Shown here: positions 1 through 11,469 of the stretch, piece after piece
Layout of the letters: every line of letters starts with the position of its first letter
How positions within the stretch are numbered: position 1 is the stretch's first letter
DNA from: Aphis gossypii
Lineage: Eukaryota; Arthropoda; Insecta; Hemiptera; Aphididae
Assembly: GCF_020184175.1 (NCBI RefSeq)
Contig: NC_065532.1
Span: 22,444,001 to 22,508,000 of the forward strand
Direction: 5' to 3'
DNA: 64,000 nt
Notes under the pieces: generated by a model
Databases searched by the model: none
What the model saw: the letters and a program-made list of their open reading frames with translations, nothing else
Told to the model about the DNA's origin: nothing
Translations under genes and position numbers: made by a program

Positions 1-1204
1 AAAATTATTTAAATGATTGCTATATTGAAACAATGAAAAAAAGTCGAAGGAAAAAAGGTGTGGTTGTCAATAGACGAAACTACAGATATTGAAGGGCGAT
101 ATGTCGCCAATGTCATCATTGGAACATTAGAATCTAATGGTCCAGGCACAACTATGTTATTAAATTCTGAAGTTTTGAAAAAAGCAAATTATTCCACTAT
201 TTCAAAACTATTTGAAAAATCTCTAAATTTATTGTGGCCTGAAGGTATACAACATGATTCTGTACTGTTATTTTTGAGTGATGCTGCGCCGTGTATGGTA
301 AAAGCAGCCGGTGCAATCAAGGCATTTTACTCTAAAATACTCCATGTTACTTGCTTAGCTCATGGATTACATCTTACAGCTGAAGAAGTAAGGAAATGTT
401 TTCCGAATGTGGACAAACTGTTCAAATGTTAAGAAAATTTTTTTAAAATCTCCTTATCGCGTTGCTTTTTTTAAAAATGAAGCACCTGGTCTGCCTTTAC
501 CGCCAGAACCGATCATCACTCGTTGGGGGACATGGCTAAACGCTGCTATATACTATTGTGAAAACATAGAGCAAATTCGTAGTATTGTCAAGCAGTTAAA
601 CCCAGATGATGCAATTTCAATACAAATGGCCCAAGATGTTTTAGCGGACAAATCATTGGATGTGAATTTAATATATATAAAATCTAATTTTGGATTTTTA
701 CCCGAAACAATTAAATGTCTAGAAAAATCGGGAGTTCCTTTGAATGATGCTATCACTTTGATTGAAAACACAAAAATATCTCTTCAAAAATGTAACGGAC
801 AAAAGGGTAAATCTGTTTATGAAAAATTTAAAAAAGTTCTATCAAAAAACGAAGGTTTCGATACACTAAATAAAATATCAAAAATTTTAAATGGAGAAAG
901 TGAATCAATTGAATTCGGAGAAGATTTATCCCCAAGTGATATAACATTTTTTAAATACGCACCAATTACTTCAACAGATGTCGAGCGGTCATTTTCGAGG
1001 TATAAAAATTTATTGACTGACAAACGTAGATCAATGTTATTTGAAAATATTGCTAAAATAATTGTCATACAGTGCAATTCAAATTTAGGTAGGTACCTAA
1101 GTAAATTTCTTTTGAGATACATTTTTATATTATTGATTCCGATTTTTTCTTATAGATTAAAACTCAAAAAACGGCCAGGAAATCAAGAATCAAGGGATCA
1201 ATAA
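1..1204 (+). pseudogene. hAT transposase, broken
   Basis: Cut-and-paste DNA transposase of the hAT superfamily with an RNase H-like core. The first catalytic region reads LSIDETTD (about 67-90), the second FLSDAAPCM (about 271-297), and the C-terminal hAT dimerisation region reads TSTDVERSFSRYKNLL (about 968-1015). The reading frame changes at least twice: near 45-58, where similarity moves from frame 3 to frame 1, and near 420-432, where frame 1 stops and frame 2 continues. The N-terminal zinc finger lies outside the window. Codons after about 1085 are probably readthrough into non-coding sequence. It cannot make a functional transposase as read. Confidence 0.75.
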
Positions 1205-1289
1205 ATTAAAAAAATTATTTTTACAACAAATGTAATCATTTAAATTAATTATTATAATAATAATTTATTATTATTTTATGGAAAATACA

Positions 1290-1410
1290 TGTAATTTTTG
1301 GTGCATATTTTTTTTTATAGATGCATATTTAAACATTTTAGTGCATATATTAATGCATATTTAAGATTTTTTTAACGCATATTTGGTAGGTTTTTAAAGC
1401 ATATAAATCC
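1290..1410 (+). repeat. GCATAT subterminal motif cluster
   Basis: The motif (T/C/A)GCATAT occurs about six times between the end of the transposase and the likely right terminus. Such clusters in hAT elements are commonly transposase binding sites; that role here is inferred from position. Confidence 0.45.
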
Positions 1411-1418
1411 GCGCTCTA

Positions 1419-1785
1419 CTTATAAGTAAATAAGTTATAAGGCTATAAACTATAAAATAGTAAATCACCCAAACACAAAATAATTGAAGGTATCTAGCAA
1501 AAACAGTACTTTAAAAACATAATTTAAATTTGTTTAAAAACTTACCTTTTTATCAGGAATATTCGACATATTAGGTACTGCTTGAAGCATATTCACAAAT
1601 CTAAATGACCACTGCTTTAACCACACAACTGCACGAGTAGGTAAAATCAATTGGAAAATGTGACCATGTGAGCAAGTTGACGAGTTATGTCGTCGTCAAA
1701 CAATGAAAATACGAACGCGATCGGATCATTCGCCGTTGTCACTTGCCCGTTATCGATGAAATCAAAAGCGTCGAGGTCGCTGGAT
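1419..1785. other. Inter-element sequence, no gene
   Basis: This stretch joins the left hAT end to the next hAT. It is more GC-rich near 1625-1780 than its surroundings but shows no coding similarity I recognise. The sequence continues at 5329 once the hAT at 1786-5320 and one target duplication are removed. Confidence 0.5.
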
Positions 1786-2040
1786 CAGTGATGGTAGGAA
1801 CTTATTATCAATATTCCCTTAAAGAAGACCGAAATTTCCCTTTATTATCAATAATTTCCCTACTGATAAAATTTTACCCACCTAAAAATCACGATAAAAT
1901 TTTTGTTATGTTTGAATTTTGTTTGTTCAAATTAAAATATTTATTTAACCAAAATTATCCTTGCTAAACATTTGAAAACTATAACATGTAATTTATTTAA
2001 AACAATATAGTAATACTAATAATTACTTGTGTGTTTTTTT

Positions 2041-2640
2041 AAGAAAAAAAGAACAATATTTCTTATGAAACTTAAGTTAAATAAAATAACATTGATTATA
2101 CATATATATTCATACACTTTAATACTGTTTAAAGCATATTAAAAATAAAATAAACTATTTAAAACAATAAAATTAAAATAAATTGTTACACTTGTGATGA
2201 AATATTTCAAACTAGAAAAAAAACAATATTTCTTATGAAAGTAAAATTAAATATAACAACATTGATAATATATAAATTTATAAACTTTAATATTTTTTAG
2301 AGCATGTTTAAAATAAATTGTTACACTTGTGATGAAATATTTCAAACTAGAAAAAAAACAATATTTCTTATGAAAGTAAAATTAAATATAACAACATTGA
2401 TAATATATAAATTTATAAACTTTAAAATTTTTTAGAGCATGTTTAAAATAAATTGTTACACTTGTGATGAAATATTTCAAACTAGAAAAAAAACAATATT
2501 TCTTATGAAAGTAAAATTAAATATAACAACATTGATAATATATAAATTTATAAACTTTAATATTTTTTAGAGCATGTTTAAAATAAATTGTAACACTTGT
2601 GATTAAATATTTCAAACTAAAAAGAACAATATTTCTTAAA
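2041..2640. repeat. 135-bp tandem repeat array
   Basis: Near-identical units begin at 2176, 2311, 2446 and 2581, each marked by AAATAAATTG. The spacing is exactly 135 bp. A more diverged unit precedes them (about 2041-2175), and the last is cut short near 2640. The array lies inside the hAT between its left end and the 3' end of the transposase gene. The very high identity of the middle units suggests recent unequal exchange or slippage. Confidence 0.9.
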
Positions 2641-2697
2641 ATATTAAAATTATATATAATATTAATTAGGTATACAAAATAAAAAAGTAAAAATAAA

Positions 2698-4776
2698 TTA
2701 CTTATACAAATTGTTAAAGTTATGTAAATTTAAGTGAGCTTTTGTTACTTTAAAATCAACACAAGAGCTATTTTTATCTTGAAATGAGGACCTTATTACA
2801 GCGATTGAATTTAAAGTATCATCATTAAGTTTATTTCTCTTTTTTGTTTTCACATCTGTGACAATTGAAAATATTCGTTCTGCTTCACTATTACTATGAG
2901 GGAGTGCTTGAACAAGTTTAGCTAGTTTTGACAAGTTTGCAAACTTAAAACAATCAATTACAAAGTCTTTTGCGTTACTTATTTCATGCCACATATTTTG
3001 TATACTAAGAGTTTTTAAATGTTCAATTTGTTGTTGATTGAAAAAATAAGGAAGTGAGCGCCATTCGTCCATTATTTTAGTAGAATCAATATAATTATCA
3101 AAGGTACTTAAAAGAAGAGTTAAGTTGCCAGGTATATTTCGATTTTCAGTATTAAGAGCACAATTTGGATCAAGAAAAATAAATTCTTTAAATAAATTAT
3201 TTTTTAAGGGAAGCCTTAAAACCATTTCTTTAGCTGCTTTTATGTAAAATAGTAAACATTTATTTTTAAATTCATTTGCCAATTTATTTGGTATTGTTTT
3301 CAATAGTTCTTCACAATCTGCTCCAACATAAATTTCATCAAGTGGTAATAAGTTTGTAGGGTCATCAAATGCAATTAAGAATAAATCATCAGTAAGAAGT
3401 TTTGGTTTTAAAAAATTTTGGCATAAAGTTTTTAATAAACATATTGAATGTCCATACATTTCATGTATAATAATTTTTCTAGTTTGAAACATTGCATTGA
3501 AAGAGTTGAAATATTCCAAAGAATATTTTAAAAACAAAAAATATCCTTTTACTATTGAGTTGTTTAAATTATCTAATATATTTTCTGCACTTTTTAAATG
3601 ATCTTCGACTACGGCAAGTTGAAAGTATTTAATTAAACTTGACCAACATTCTAAAAGCCGAACTACACATTGGTGTAATGCTAGCCATCTGGTATCAGCC
3701 AGTTTTAAGATTTTTTTTTTTTGTTCATGAAAATATTCTTGAATGTTATGTAAAATAGATGTGCGTTTAGCGCTACCAGAAACATACAAATATACAGACC
3801 TAATAAGATCTTCAGGAGATCTCGGTAATTGTTTTGTTGCTTTATTAGCTATTAATGCAGCAGAATGACATATACATTGTAAAACAATTAAATTTGGAGC
3901 ATCTGCTTTAAGATGGGAAACAAATGAGTTGTACTTACCAATCATAACATTAGCGCCATCACAAGCGATGCCAATAATATTAGAAATGGGTATTTGTTTT
4001 GACACCATACATTGTTTAAATTCACCATATATTTTTGCAGCACTACAGTCTTGGGCATCTACCGCCACAAGTTCCAATAATTTTGTATGAATAGATCCGT
4101 CATCTGGATGTACAAAACGTACCAAAACGCATAAAAATTTATGAGTACTGATATCTGTACTTTCATCCACTAACACCGAAAATGGATGTTTTTGAATAAT
4201 TTTTACAGTATCTTCAATTTCTAAAGGTGCTATTATATGTTTGACTATGTTTGTGCATTTTTTTCTATGTAGCTGTATGTTTTTAGCAATATTTGAGTCA
4301 TGAAATATTTCTTTTAAAAGAGGTACAAGGGAGTCAACCGTTTGAAAAGGAACATTATGATTGGCAAAAAACGTACTCAATTTTATTTCTGCTGATTTAA
4401 CATTATTGACTTCATTGTTTAATTTTTCAGACTTCTCGTCAATTGTTCTCACCATAGAAGTTAAAGACAGTGTTCCTCGTAGGCTTTTTAAATTTGATTG
4501 GTGTTTAATACCCATACTATGTTTGTCCAGTTCACTCTTTCCACATCGAAGACTTACGTTACACGCAACACATCTGCACTTAGTGGCATCCTTAGGGTCG
4601 CTTTGTAACCAGTTTTTAAATTCATTAAGTTGTAACCATTCAGACCGAAATAATTGTTGATGAACAGCTCTTTTTTTTTCAGGTTTTGAAAGCTCATTAC
4701 GAATAGAACGTTTTTTTTTTGGTGTTATGGATTTTTTAGAATGAATATCTAGTTCATCATCACTTAATTTCTCCAT
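2698..4776 (-). CDS. hAT transposase, intact (692 aa)
   Basis: Transposase of the hAT superfamily, expected to cut and join its own element ends as a nuclear protein. The N-terminal 45 residues are lysine/arginine-rich and could act in nuclear import. A BED/TTF-like zinc finger follows at about residues 67-92 (CRCVAC then HSMGIKH). The catalytic core shows the first Asp in VDESTDIS (about D204), the second in ACDGANVM (about D273), the CHSAAL motif (about 303-308), and the Glu in SEAERIFS (about 630-637), followed by the C-terminal dimerisation segment. Length is normal for the family. There is no stop or frameshift. It resembles the ZMYM6/FAM200-like, SCAND3-like hAT proteins of insects. The start codon sits just upstream of the basic segment and I see no better one. 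Confidence 0.92.
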   Translation of the reverse strand: MEKLSDDELDIHSKKSITPKKKRSIRNELSKPEKKRAVHQQLFRSEWLQLNEFKNWLQSDPKDATKCRCVACNVSLRCGKSELDKHSMGIKHQSNLKSLRGTLSLTSMVRTIDEKSEKLNNEVNNVKSAEIKLSTFFANHNVPFQTVDSLVPLLKEIFHDSNIAKNIQLHRKKCTNIVKHIIAPLEIEDTVKIIQKHPFSVLVDESTDISTHKFLCVLVRFVHPDDGSIHTKLLELVAVDAQDCSAAKIYGEFKQCMVSKQIPISNIIGIACDGANVMIGKYNSFVSHLKADAPNLIVLQCICHSAALIANKATKQLPRSPEDLIRSVYLYVSGSAKRTSILHNIQEYFHEQKKKILKLADTRWLALHQCVVRLLECWSSLIKYFQLAVVEDHLKSAENILDNLNNSIVKGYFLFLKYSLEYFNSFNAMFQTRKIIIHEMYGHSICLLKTLCQNFLKPKLLTDDLFLIAFDDPTNLLPLDEIYVGADCEELLKTIPNKLANEFKNKCLLFYIKAAKEMVLRLPLKNNLFKEFIFLDPNCALNTENRNIPGNLTLLLSTFDNYIDSTKIMDEWRSLPYFFNQQQIEHLKTLSIQNMWHEISNAKDFVIDCFKFANLSKLAKLVQALPHSNSEAERIFSIVTDVKTKKRNKLNDDTLNSIAVIRSSFQDKNSSCVDFKVTKAHLNLHNFNNLYK

Positions 4777-5328
4777 TATAGTAAAACGACTACCAATTAC
4801 ACTGTATACACTATTATATTTATGTATATAATATTAATTATATTCACTCATTCAAAACTACTTAAAATTTAATTCATTAAAACGTCGGACATTGACTATC
4901 GATATTCAACAACGCGATCCACGACTAACGTTGGTGGTTGGTCATAGGCTAATATTTCTTATATTATCATTGAAGATTTACATTTATTCTATTTATAGTA
5001 AATGGTTTTAAATTATAATAATATATTGTATAATCTTATATCATGTACACATATATAAGCACTGATTGCTATCATAAAATGATAAAAGTCAACAGAATAA
5101 TCGATAAATCAAAATATAAAACATGGTATTTTGGTTAGACTAAAGTCTATGATGGGTTTAATTAATTATTACGTAGACAAATAATTATAAGAGATATCAT
5201 GTTGTAAAAATTTCCCTATTTTCTGGCATTTGTTAAAAAACTTCCCTTCATTCCCTGTCGATCAATTATTTAAGAAATTTCCCTGCATTTAGGGAAATTC
5301 CCTACATGTTACCATCACTGCGCTGGAT

Positions 5329-5943
5329 AGGCGATAGCCCGTATTATTGACGAATATAGTGGTGGTGTTTACATCAAAGTATATTTTTAGAAAATATAAC
5401 CGTCAACAATTACCCATGTATAATATAATTAGATTGGTTTGTGTTTTTCTGAAATATTCCCGTAACGTATTGGGAAACATTATATATTTATAAAGCAATA
5501 TGTTTTTATAAAACCATTAATGTAGGTTTGTAAAGAACGTTTCATTGCAATGTTTACATTGGAACATTAGAAGTTCATAACTCATATTTTTGTGGAACAT
5601 AACAGAAACATTCAGGTAACGTGTACATTCTTATGTTAACATTGGTACTTAAAATGTATATTTTTGGAATGTTTGTAACGGTTTTTTGCACGGTGGGTCA
5701 CTTATAAGAGAATTTTATAAAGTGATTAATGTTAAAGTAAAGGTGTTACCTATATAATTGTATGGAAAAATTTAAAGATTTTAAATTATAAAAAATATTA
5801 TTTTATCCCTAAATTCTGTTTTTTTTTTTTGTATTGTGCTTCCAAAAGTAAGTTCTTATTCATTATACATAATAAAATATCAAAATTTTAATTTTGGTTT
5901 AATTATTAGGTGTTTAGTATAACTAATAACTGTCTTCGCCAAA
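5329..5943. other. Inter-element sequence, no gene
   Basis: No coding similarity seen. The stretch 5430-5700 has repeated short phrases such as GGAACAT and GTAACG and ends in TTTTTTGCACGGTGGGTCA, which looks like the edge of an unidentified repeat. The left end of the ZBED hAT that follows could not be located here. Confidence 0.4.
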
Positions 5944-8505
5944 CACTGATAATACAGTATTGAACAGGAAACGTAGTAATGTATAGTACCATTACTCTGT
6001 CTTACAAAATAACATTGCAAAATGCAATGTTTGTTCAGATAAATTAAGTTTTAGTGGAAATTTGTTGAGATATTTGAAAACCAAGCATCCAACAATTCCG
6101 ATGCAGAAAAATATCCAAGTAAAATATTCATTATATTAAATATAAAACTAGTTTGACCAATAAAAGCCTATAGGTCACAGATGTTAAGTATTTTAATATT
6201 AGTATTCAAATATTTTTTTCTTATTTGTTGTTGCGAGCACTATTTAAATACTTTTAAATGATAAGTATCTTAAATACTTTTATATTTTACACTTGTGATA
6301 TTATATTAATAGGAATCAAAATATAAAATTTTGCAGTTTATTTCTATAATATAAAATCAGACTAACTATTATTATTAAAATTTATACTTAATTTCATTAC
6401 ATAAATCAATGCTTAAAAACATGATGTTAGTATAGTGTGATATCAACAATCATGTTGTGTTATTATAGACATGATATGCAAACTATTAAGGTACATAAAT
6501 TATAATAATAATAATGATAAATTTGAAAAAAAAATATTATATAATACAATTAACATAAAGAATAACAATAAAAATTTCAGAATTTTAAAACTATTTTAAA
6601 TTATTTAAGTAATATTTTAAATACTTTAAAAAAAACTTTTTTTACAATCCTATAATGATGTTAACTATTATAAAATTTAGTACACACAAAAATTAAATCA
6701 ACCAACCTTTCAACTGTTAAAAATTAAAATTATGAATAATTAAATTAAAGTAGGTAATAATACTTCTAAATTATAGGTAAATGAATCAAACTCTGATATT
6801 ATTAATGATCCAAAATCCTTAACATCGACGACTCAAAATTCATCTGGACAACAACCATCTTCAGTAGCAACAACATCAACAACAATTATTAGACCACATA
6901 ACAAGCAACAAGTCTCCATTTCAAACTATATTCAAAAGCCAATACCTATGAGTAAATCAAAAATGATTGATCAGCAATTAGTCAAAATGATTGGGAAGGA
7001 ATATCATCCTTTTAGTGTGGTTGAGGATATAGAATTTCGTAATCTTATAAAAATGTTATGTCCAACTTACGTTATTCCATCAAGAAAAACAGTAACCCAA
7101 AGTTTGATGGCTCAAATGTTTGAGATGACTGTTGAATGTTTGAAGGATACATTAATAAATGTGGAAGCTGTGTGTTTGACTACAGATCATCTAGGACATC
7201 TAGAAATAACCAAAGCTTTATATCAGTAACAGCACACTTTATTGACCCTAAAAACGAGACACTTGTTTCATCAGTATTATTAGGCTGTATTGATTTCGAT
7301 GAAAAACATACAAGTGATAATTTGGCTCGTTTTTTAAGAAACATTGTTAATGAATGGAATTTATCAAATAAACTGACTGCTATAATAACCGATAATGCTA
7401 GTAATATTAAAGCAGCAATTAGAAAATGCAACTGGAGATGGCTATCTTGCTTTGTACATTCCATAAATTTAACCGTCCAATCTAGCTTGAAATGCATAGA
7501 GTCTACTCTAACTAAAATTAAAAATATAGTTCAGTATTTTAAAAAAAGTTCACACGCCTTGGCAAAATTAAATGAGTATCAAAAACATAATGTTTCACCT
7601 GTTTTAAAACTGGTACAGGATTGTCCAACGAGGTGGAATTCGACATACGACATGATTAATTCGAATAATTACAATTAAAGACCCAATAATTGCCACTCTT
7701 GCAATCTTAGGTAGTAAAGAGTTAAACTGTGTAAGCCCACAAGACTGGATCATATTAGAAAGTGCCAGGGATATATTGAAAATATTTTATGAAGTGACTA
7801 CCTAACCTATCAAAAGAAATTATTTTTATAAAGACATTAAACAAGTTTGTTTCAAATTTTATTAATATTACTACATTACCAACAGAAATTCATTCCATGG
7901 CTCAGGTTTTAAAGGATGAATTATCTTTAAGATTTGACAAAATTGAAGAAAATTAGTTAATTACACAAGCCACTTTATTACATCGAAGGTTCAAGAAATA
8001 TGCATTTTTAAGTAAAATTAATTGTAACAATGCATTTGAGTTTTTAAAGGCTAAAGTACAAAGCATTTCATTACAATCCGACGAACCAAGTCATCAACAA
8101 ATTACTACATCTACCTCTACTATTAATTCAAGTTCAGGTTCAGCACTATGGAAAGAGTTTGATGAAACTGTGGTCAATTTTATAGGAGGATCCAGCTCAT
8201 CAGTGACAGGTATTATTGAGGTTGAAAAGTACTTGACTGAACCGTTGATAAACCGGGCTGAAAATCCTTTGGTTTGGTGGGCGGAAAGAAAAAAAGTATA
8301 CCCAAGATTATACACACTTGTAAAAAGGAGACTATGTATTATGTCAACATCGGTACCTTGCGAGAGAATATTTTTCAAAGCAGGCCAAGTAGTAAATGAA
8401 AAAAGAAGTCGATTCTCCACATCAAAAATCTCTCAAATTTTATTTCTTAACCACAACATGTGGTCATTATATTATATTTATTGTATTATTTTATTCTGTT
8501 ATTAA
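5944..8505 (+). pseudogene. ZBED-like hAT transposase, broken
   Basis: Remains of a BED-finger hAT transposase. Exon 1 (about 5944-6120) encodes a BED finger with CNVC, NLLRYLKTKHP and one internal stop (TAG at about 5977). The usual first His of the finger is Tyr, so a zinc ligand is lost. A GT-AG intron of about 658 bp (6121-6778) follows. The core runs from about 6779 to 7678, with a frame change near 7136-7229, the motif IITDNASN (about 7384-7407) and SCFVHSINL. Coding similarity continues through several frame changes and stops at 7680-8160. The dimerisation region (8170-8470) includes VPCERIFFKAGQVVNEKRS. It is clearly dead. Confidence 0.8.
6121..6778 (+). other. Intron of the ZBED-like pseudogene
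   Basis: Very AT-rich sequence between a GTAAAA donor and a TTATAG acceptor. It contains no coding similarity. The exons on both sides fit the domain order of the family. Confidence 0.5.
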
Positions 8506-10920
8506 TAACTATTGACTATTATTTTATTCTAGTATTTATAAGTTATAACTATTGACTGTTTTTATTTTATTATGATAACGTGTTAGTGTTATTAACAAAA
8601 AACTAATCTAGTGTCTTTTGTACGGTGATTCACGGCGTTTGTTCGTGACTCGCTCGGTTCGGGATTCGGAGATTCGGAAGAGACAGTGTTAACCAATACG
8701 AAAAAATCATATCAGGTGATTCGGATCACCTAGGTTCAGTGGCGTAGCCAGGGGGGGTTTGGGTGTTTAACCCCCCCCCCCCATTGCCTTTCCACGTCTA
8801 ATAAATGTATTATTTATATTATTGGATATTTCATTAATCTAGTACCTATCTATAAAAATATGTATAATATAAAAGCAAAACATTTCTGAATATTCTAAGA
8901 ACTCGTCCAGAAACCGGTTTAATAATAATAATAATAATATTATCTTTTTAATAATACTATCATGGGTTTTCAATAACACTGTGGTTCTGACTACGGCTTA
9001 AGATACCAGTGCAGGCCGCCGGCCGGTGCAATTAATTATTGTAGATGAAACTAGCGTTCAATGTATAATCATGATATTTGATAAAACTGTTTGCTTATAA
9101 TTTATATCACGATATTCAAAAATGAGACTGTTGTTATCTGTTATTTTTGGTTGTGTGATACTGTGATAAATTTAAATTTTGTTAATTAATTTGTCTATTC
9201 TCATACTACTTTTCGTCATGGATAAATTTTTAATAAAAAAACCAAGTGCAGCAGTATCTTAATCATTATTAAAAATTGATGTGGTGAGTTAATTAATACT
9301 TAAATTTATTTTTTGTACCACAAATAATAGTCCATATAGGAAATTAACATGAAATTGTAAATATGTTGGTTATTATATTTTAGACTAACACTGATAAAAA
9401 CAAAATTAAACGTTCTGTGGAAAACGATGAAGATATAACCACTAAAATTGCTAAAACTGTAAGTAATTATTATATTATATTAGTTGAATTAATGATTATA
9501 TTAGTACAATTAAAAATATATTTTTTTTTAACAGAGTAAGAATGCCCTAAATTTAAAAAGTTCTGAAGACAGCGGTCATACTGATACTACTGATTCCATG
9601 GATATTGGATTACTCATCCAGCAGTTAGAAAAGGTTTGCATGAAAAATTATTTAAATATGATTTTATGTGGTTATAGATTATTTGATGTTTATAATTTAT
9701 ACATGTATAATATATGTATTTATGTTTAGATTTTAGATTTTGTGTGGAACAAGAAACCTGTTAATTTTTACATTATGTTATTATGATTGTTTTTACTATA
9801 GGTATCTATAATTATTATCTATTTGTATCATTTGTGTCTGTGACCTGTGTTAATTGTTTATGTGTACTAATGGCCAATAGGTATTAATAATTATAATAAT
9901 AATAATATAAAATATATACAATGAATAAAATATAAATTTACACCAATAGACAATAGTGAGTACTGGGTAAATATAATTTCATAATTAAACTTATATTAAG
10001 CATGAAATTAATTTGTTAGAAAAGGTTTATACAATTAGTTGTAGACTGCTTTTGGTATAAATAAATAATAACATTTACAATGTAGCTAGATAATTGCATT
10101 TAAGCATTGGATTTTATTTAATTTTAGTTATATTTTGTTTATTTGGTTTTGCATTATTTTTACAACTTTTGTTTTAAGTAGTTAGTTGAGTTAAAATTAA
10201 TATTTAAATTATATTTCAATTATAGATTGACTCAAATAAACGAGCTGAACTTCTTTTAAAAATTTGGAAACCAGATCATACTTTTAAATTTCCCATATCT
10301 GGGAATCGAAAATTGAAATTTCAACTTAACTGATTAAGAAAATGGTCTTGGTTAACTTATTCAAAATTGCTTGATGGTGCATTTTGCAAGTTTTGTGTTC
10401 TTTTTAAAAGAAACGAAGGTGGTCGTGGTAATCAAAAATTAGGCAAACTCGTTTTAGAAAAATTTTCTAATTGGAAAAAAGCAATTGAGGAATTTAACAA
10501 ACATGAAGGTACAAAATATCATAATAATTCAATTTTAGATGCTGATAATTTATTATCCGTGTACAATAAAAGTAAGGAATCTATTGATGTCCAGTTAAAT
10601 AATAAGTTAAAAATTGAAATACAAGAAAACCGAAAAAAAATAATTCCAATTATTGAAACAATTATTTTTTGTGGACGCCAAGGCCTGGCTTTGAGAGGCC
10701 ATAATGATTCAGAACTTATAAGTTTACAAAATTCTCAAATTTATAATGAAGGTAATTTTAGAGAATCGTTAAGATTTAAAGTTGAAGCTGGTGATAAAAA
10801 TTTAGCCAATCATTTAGAGACAGCTCCACGTAATGCGACATACCTTAGTCCAGAAATTCAAAATGAAATAATTAATACATGTTCTACTACAGGGCTTGAA
10901 ACCGCTCTCGAAAAAAAGGG

Positions 10921-10944
10921 TTCCGGGTCCGCCCGGACCCGGAA
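10921..10944. repeat. GC-rich perfect hairpin near hAT terminus
   Basis: TTCCGGGTCCG, a 2-base CC loop, then CGGACCCGGAA: an 11-bp perfect stem 31 bases inside the left end of the nested hAT. It stands out in AT-rich surroundings. A cluster of ACCGGT-containing motifs (GGTTACCGGTT and variants) follows to about 11110. Confidence 0.85.
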
Positions 10945-10959
10945 ATTTTTTCGGAAGCG

Positions 10960-11115
10960 GTTACCGGTTTTGGGGGTTTTTAGAATTAGCATTAATTGAT
11001 TACCGGTTACCAAAATAATCTTTAAAAATGTGGTTACCGGTTACCGGTTTGGAAGCGGTTTTAATTCTTTAAGATTATCGGTAACCGCTTCGGAATAGGT
11101 TTTTCGGTTTTTTTT
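10960..11115. repeat. ACCGGT subterminal motif cluster
   Basis: About six copies of a GGTTACCGGTT-like phrase in both orientations, with GAAGCGGTT variants. Position next to the left terminus suggests transposase binding sites (inference). Confidence 0.55.
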
Positions 11116-11469
11116 TTTTAGAAACCATTTACAAATGTTGTTGTAGTGTGACTGTAGGCAGTAGATAAGAATAGACATAAAACAAAAGAAAATACTATAT
11201 AATTACATAAGTAGTACCTATACAGTATACTTATAATTTATAGGTATCTTTTATTTCTTTAAAATACATAAAAAGTAAAAACTTAAAATATAAAACAAAT
11301 GATAACAGTTTATTAAGCTAGAAAAAAATTAAAATACAAAACATTTTATCATAATCAAAGTTCAAAGTTAAATACTTGAAAAACCCAAAACAATAAATAA
11401 AAAAAGTAGTCTGTGTGTATACTTATAAAATAATTAAATAGTAAACTCAAAATACATATTAAATTTACA

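Larger units (their letters stand above)
1..1418 (+). mobile_element. hAT element, 3' part (left end outside window)
   Basis: A degenerate hAT transposon that starts before the window. It holds the broken transposase at 1-1204. Its likely right terminus is the GCGCTCTA at 1411-1418, whose reverse complement TAGAGCGC resembles a hAT-type end. The next 8 bases, CTTATAAG (1419-1426), would be the target duplication, but the partner copy is not in the window, so the boundary is inferred. The subterminal stretch has many GCATAT motifs. Confidence 0.6.
1786..5320 (-). mobile_element. Complete hAT transposon with intact transposase
   Basis: The 3535-bp element begins CAGTGATGGTA (1786-1796) and ends with its reverse complement TACCATCACTG (5310-5320). 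It is flanked by a perfect 8-bp duplication CGCTGGAT (1778-1785 and 5321-5328), the length expected for hAT. Both ends carry several copies of a TTTCCCT/AGGGAA subterminal motif. Inside are an uninterrupted 692-codon transposase on the minus strand and a 135-bp tandem array on its 3' side. Perfect duplications plus an open frame suggest a recent insertion. Confidence 0.93.

Noticed and set aside
817..1122. Minus-strand ORF of 101 codons
   Set aside because: Antisense to the hAT dimerisation domain.
2041..2640. CRISPR-like direct repeats
   Set aside because: Unit is 135 bp, without alternating unique spacers; it is a eukaryotic tandem repeat inside a transposon.
4361..4660. Plus-strand ORF inside the hAT transposase gene
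   Set aside because: Antisense shadow of the intact 692-aa transposase; no family resemblance.
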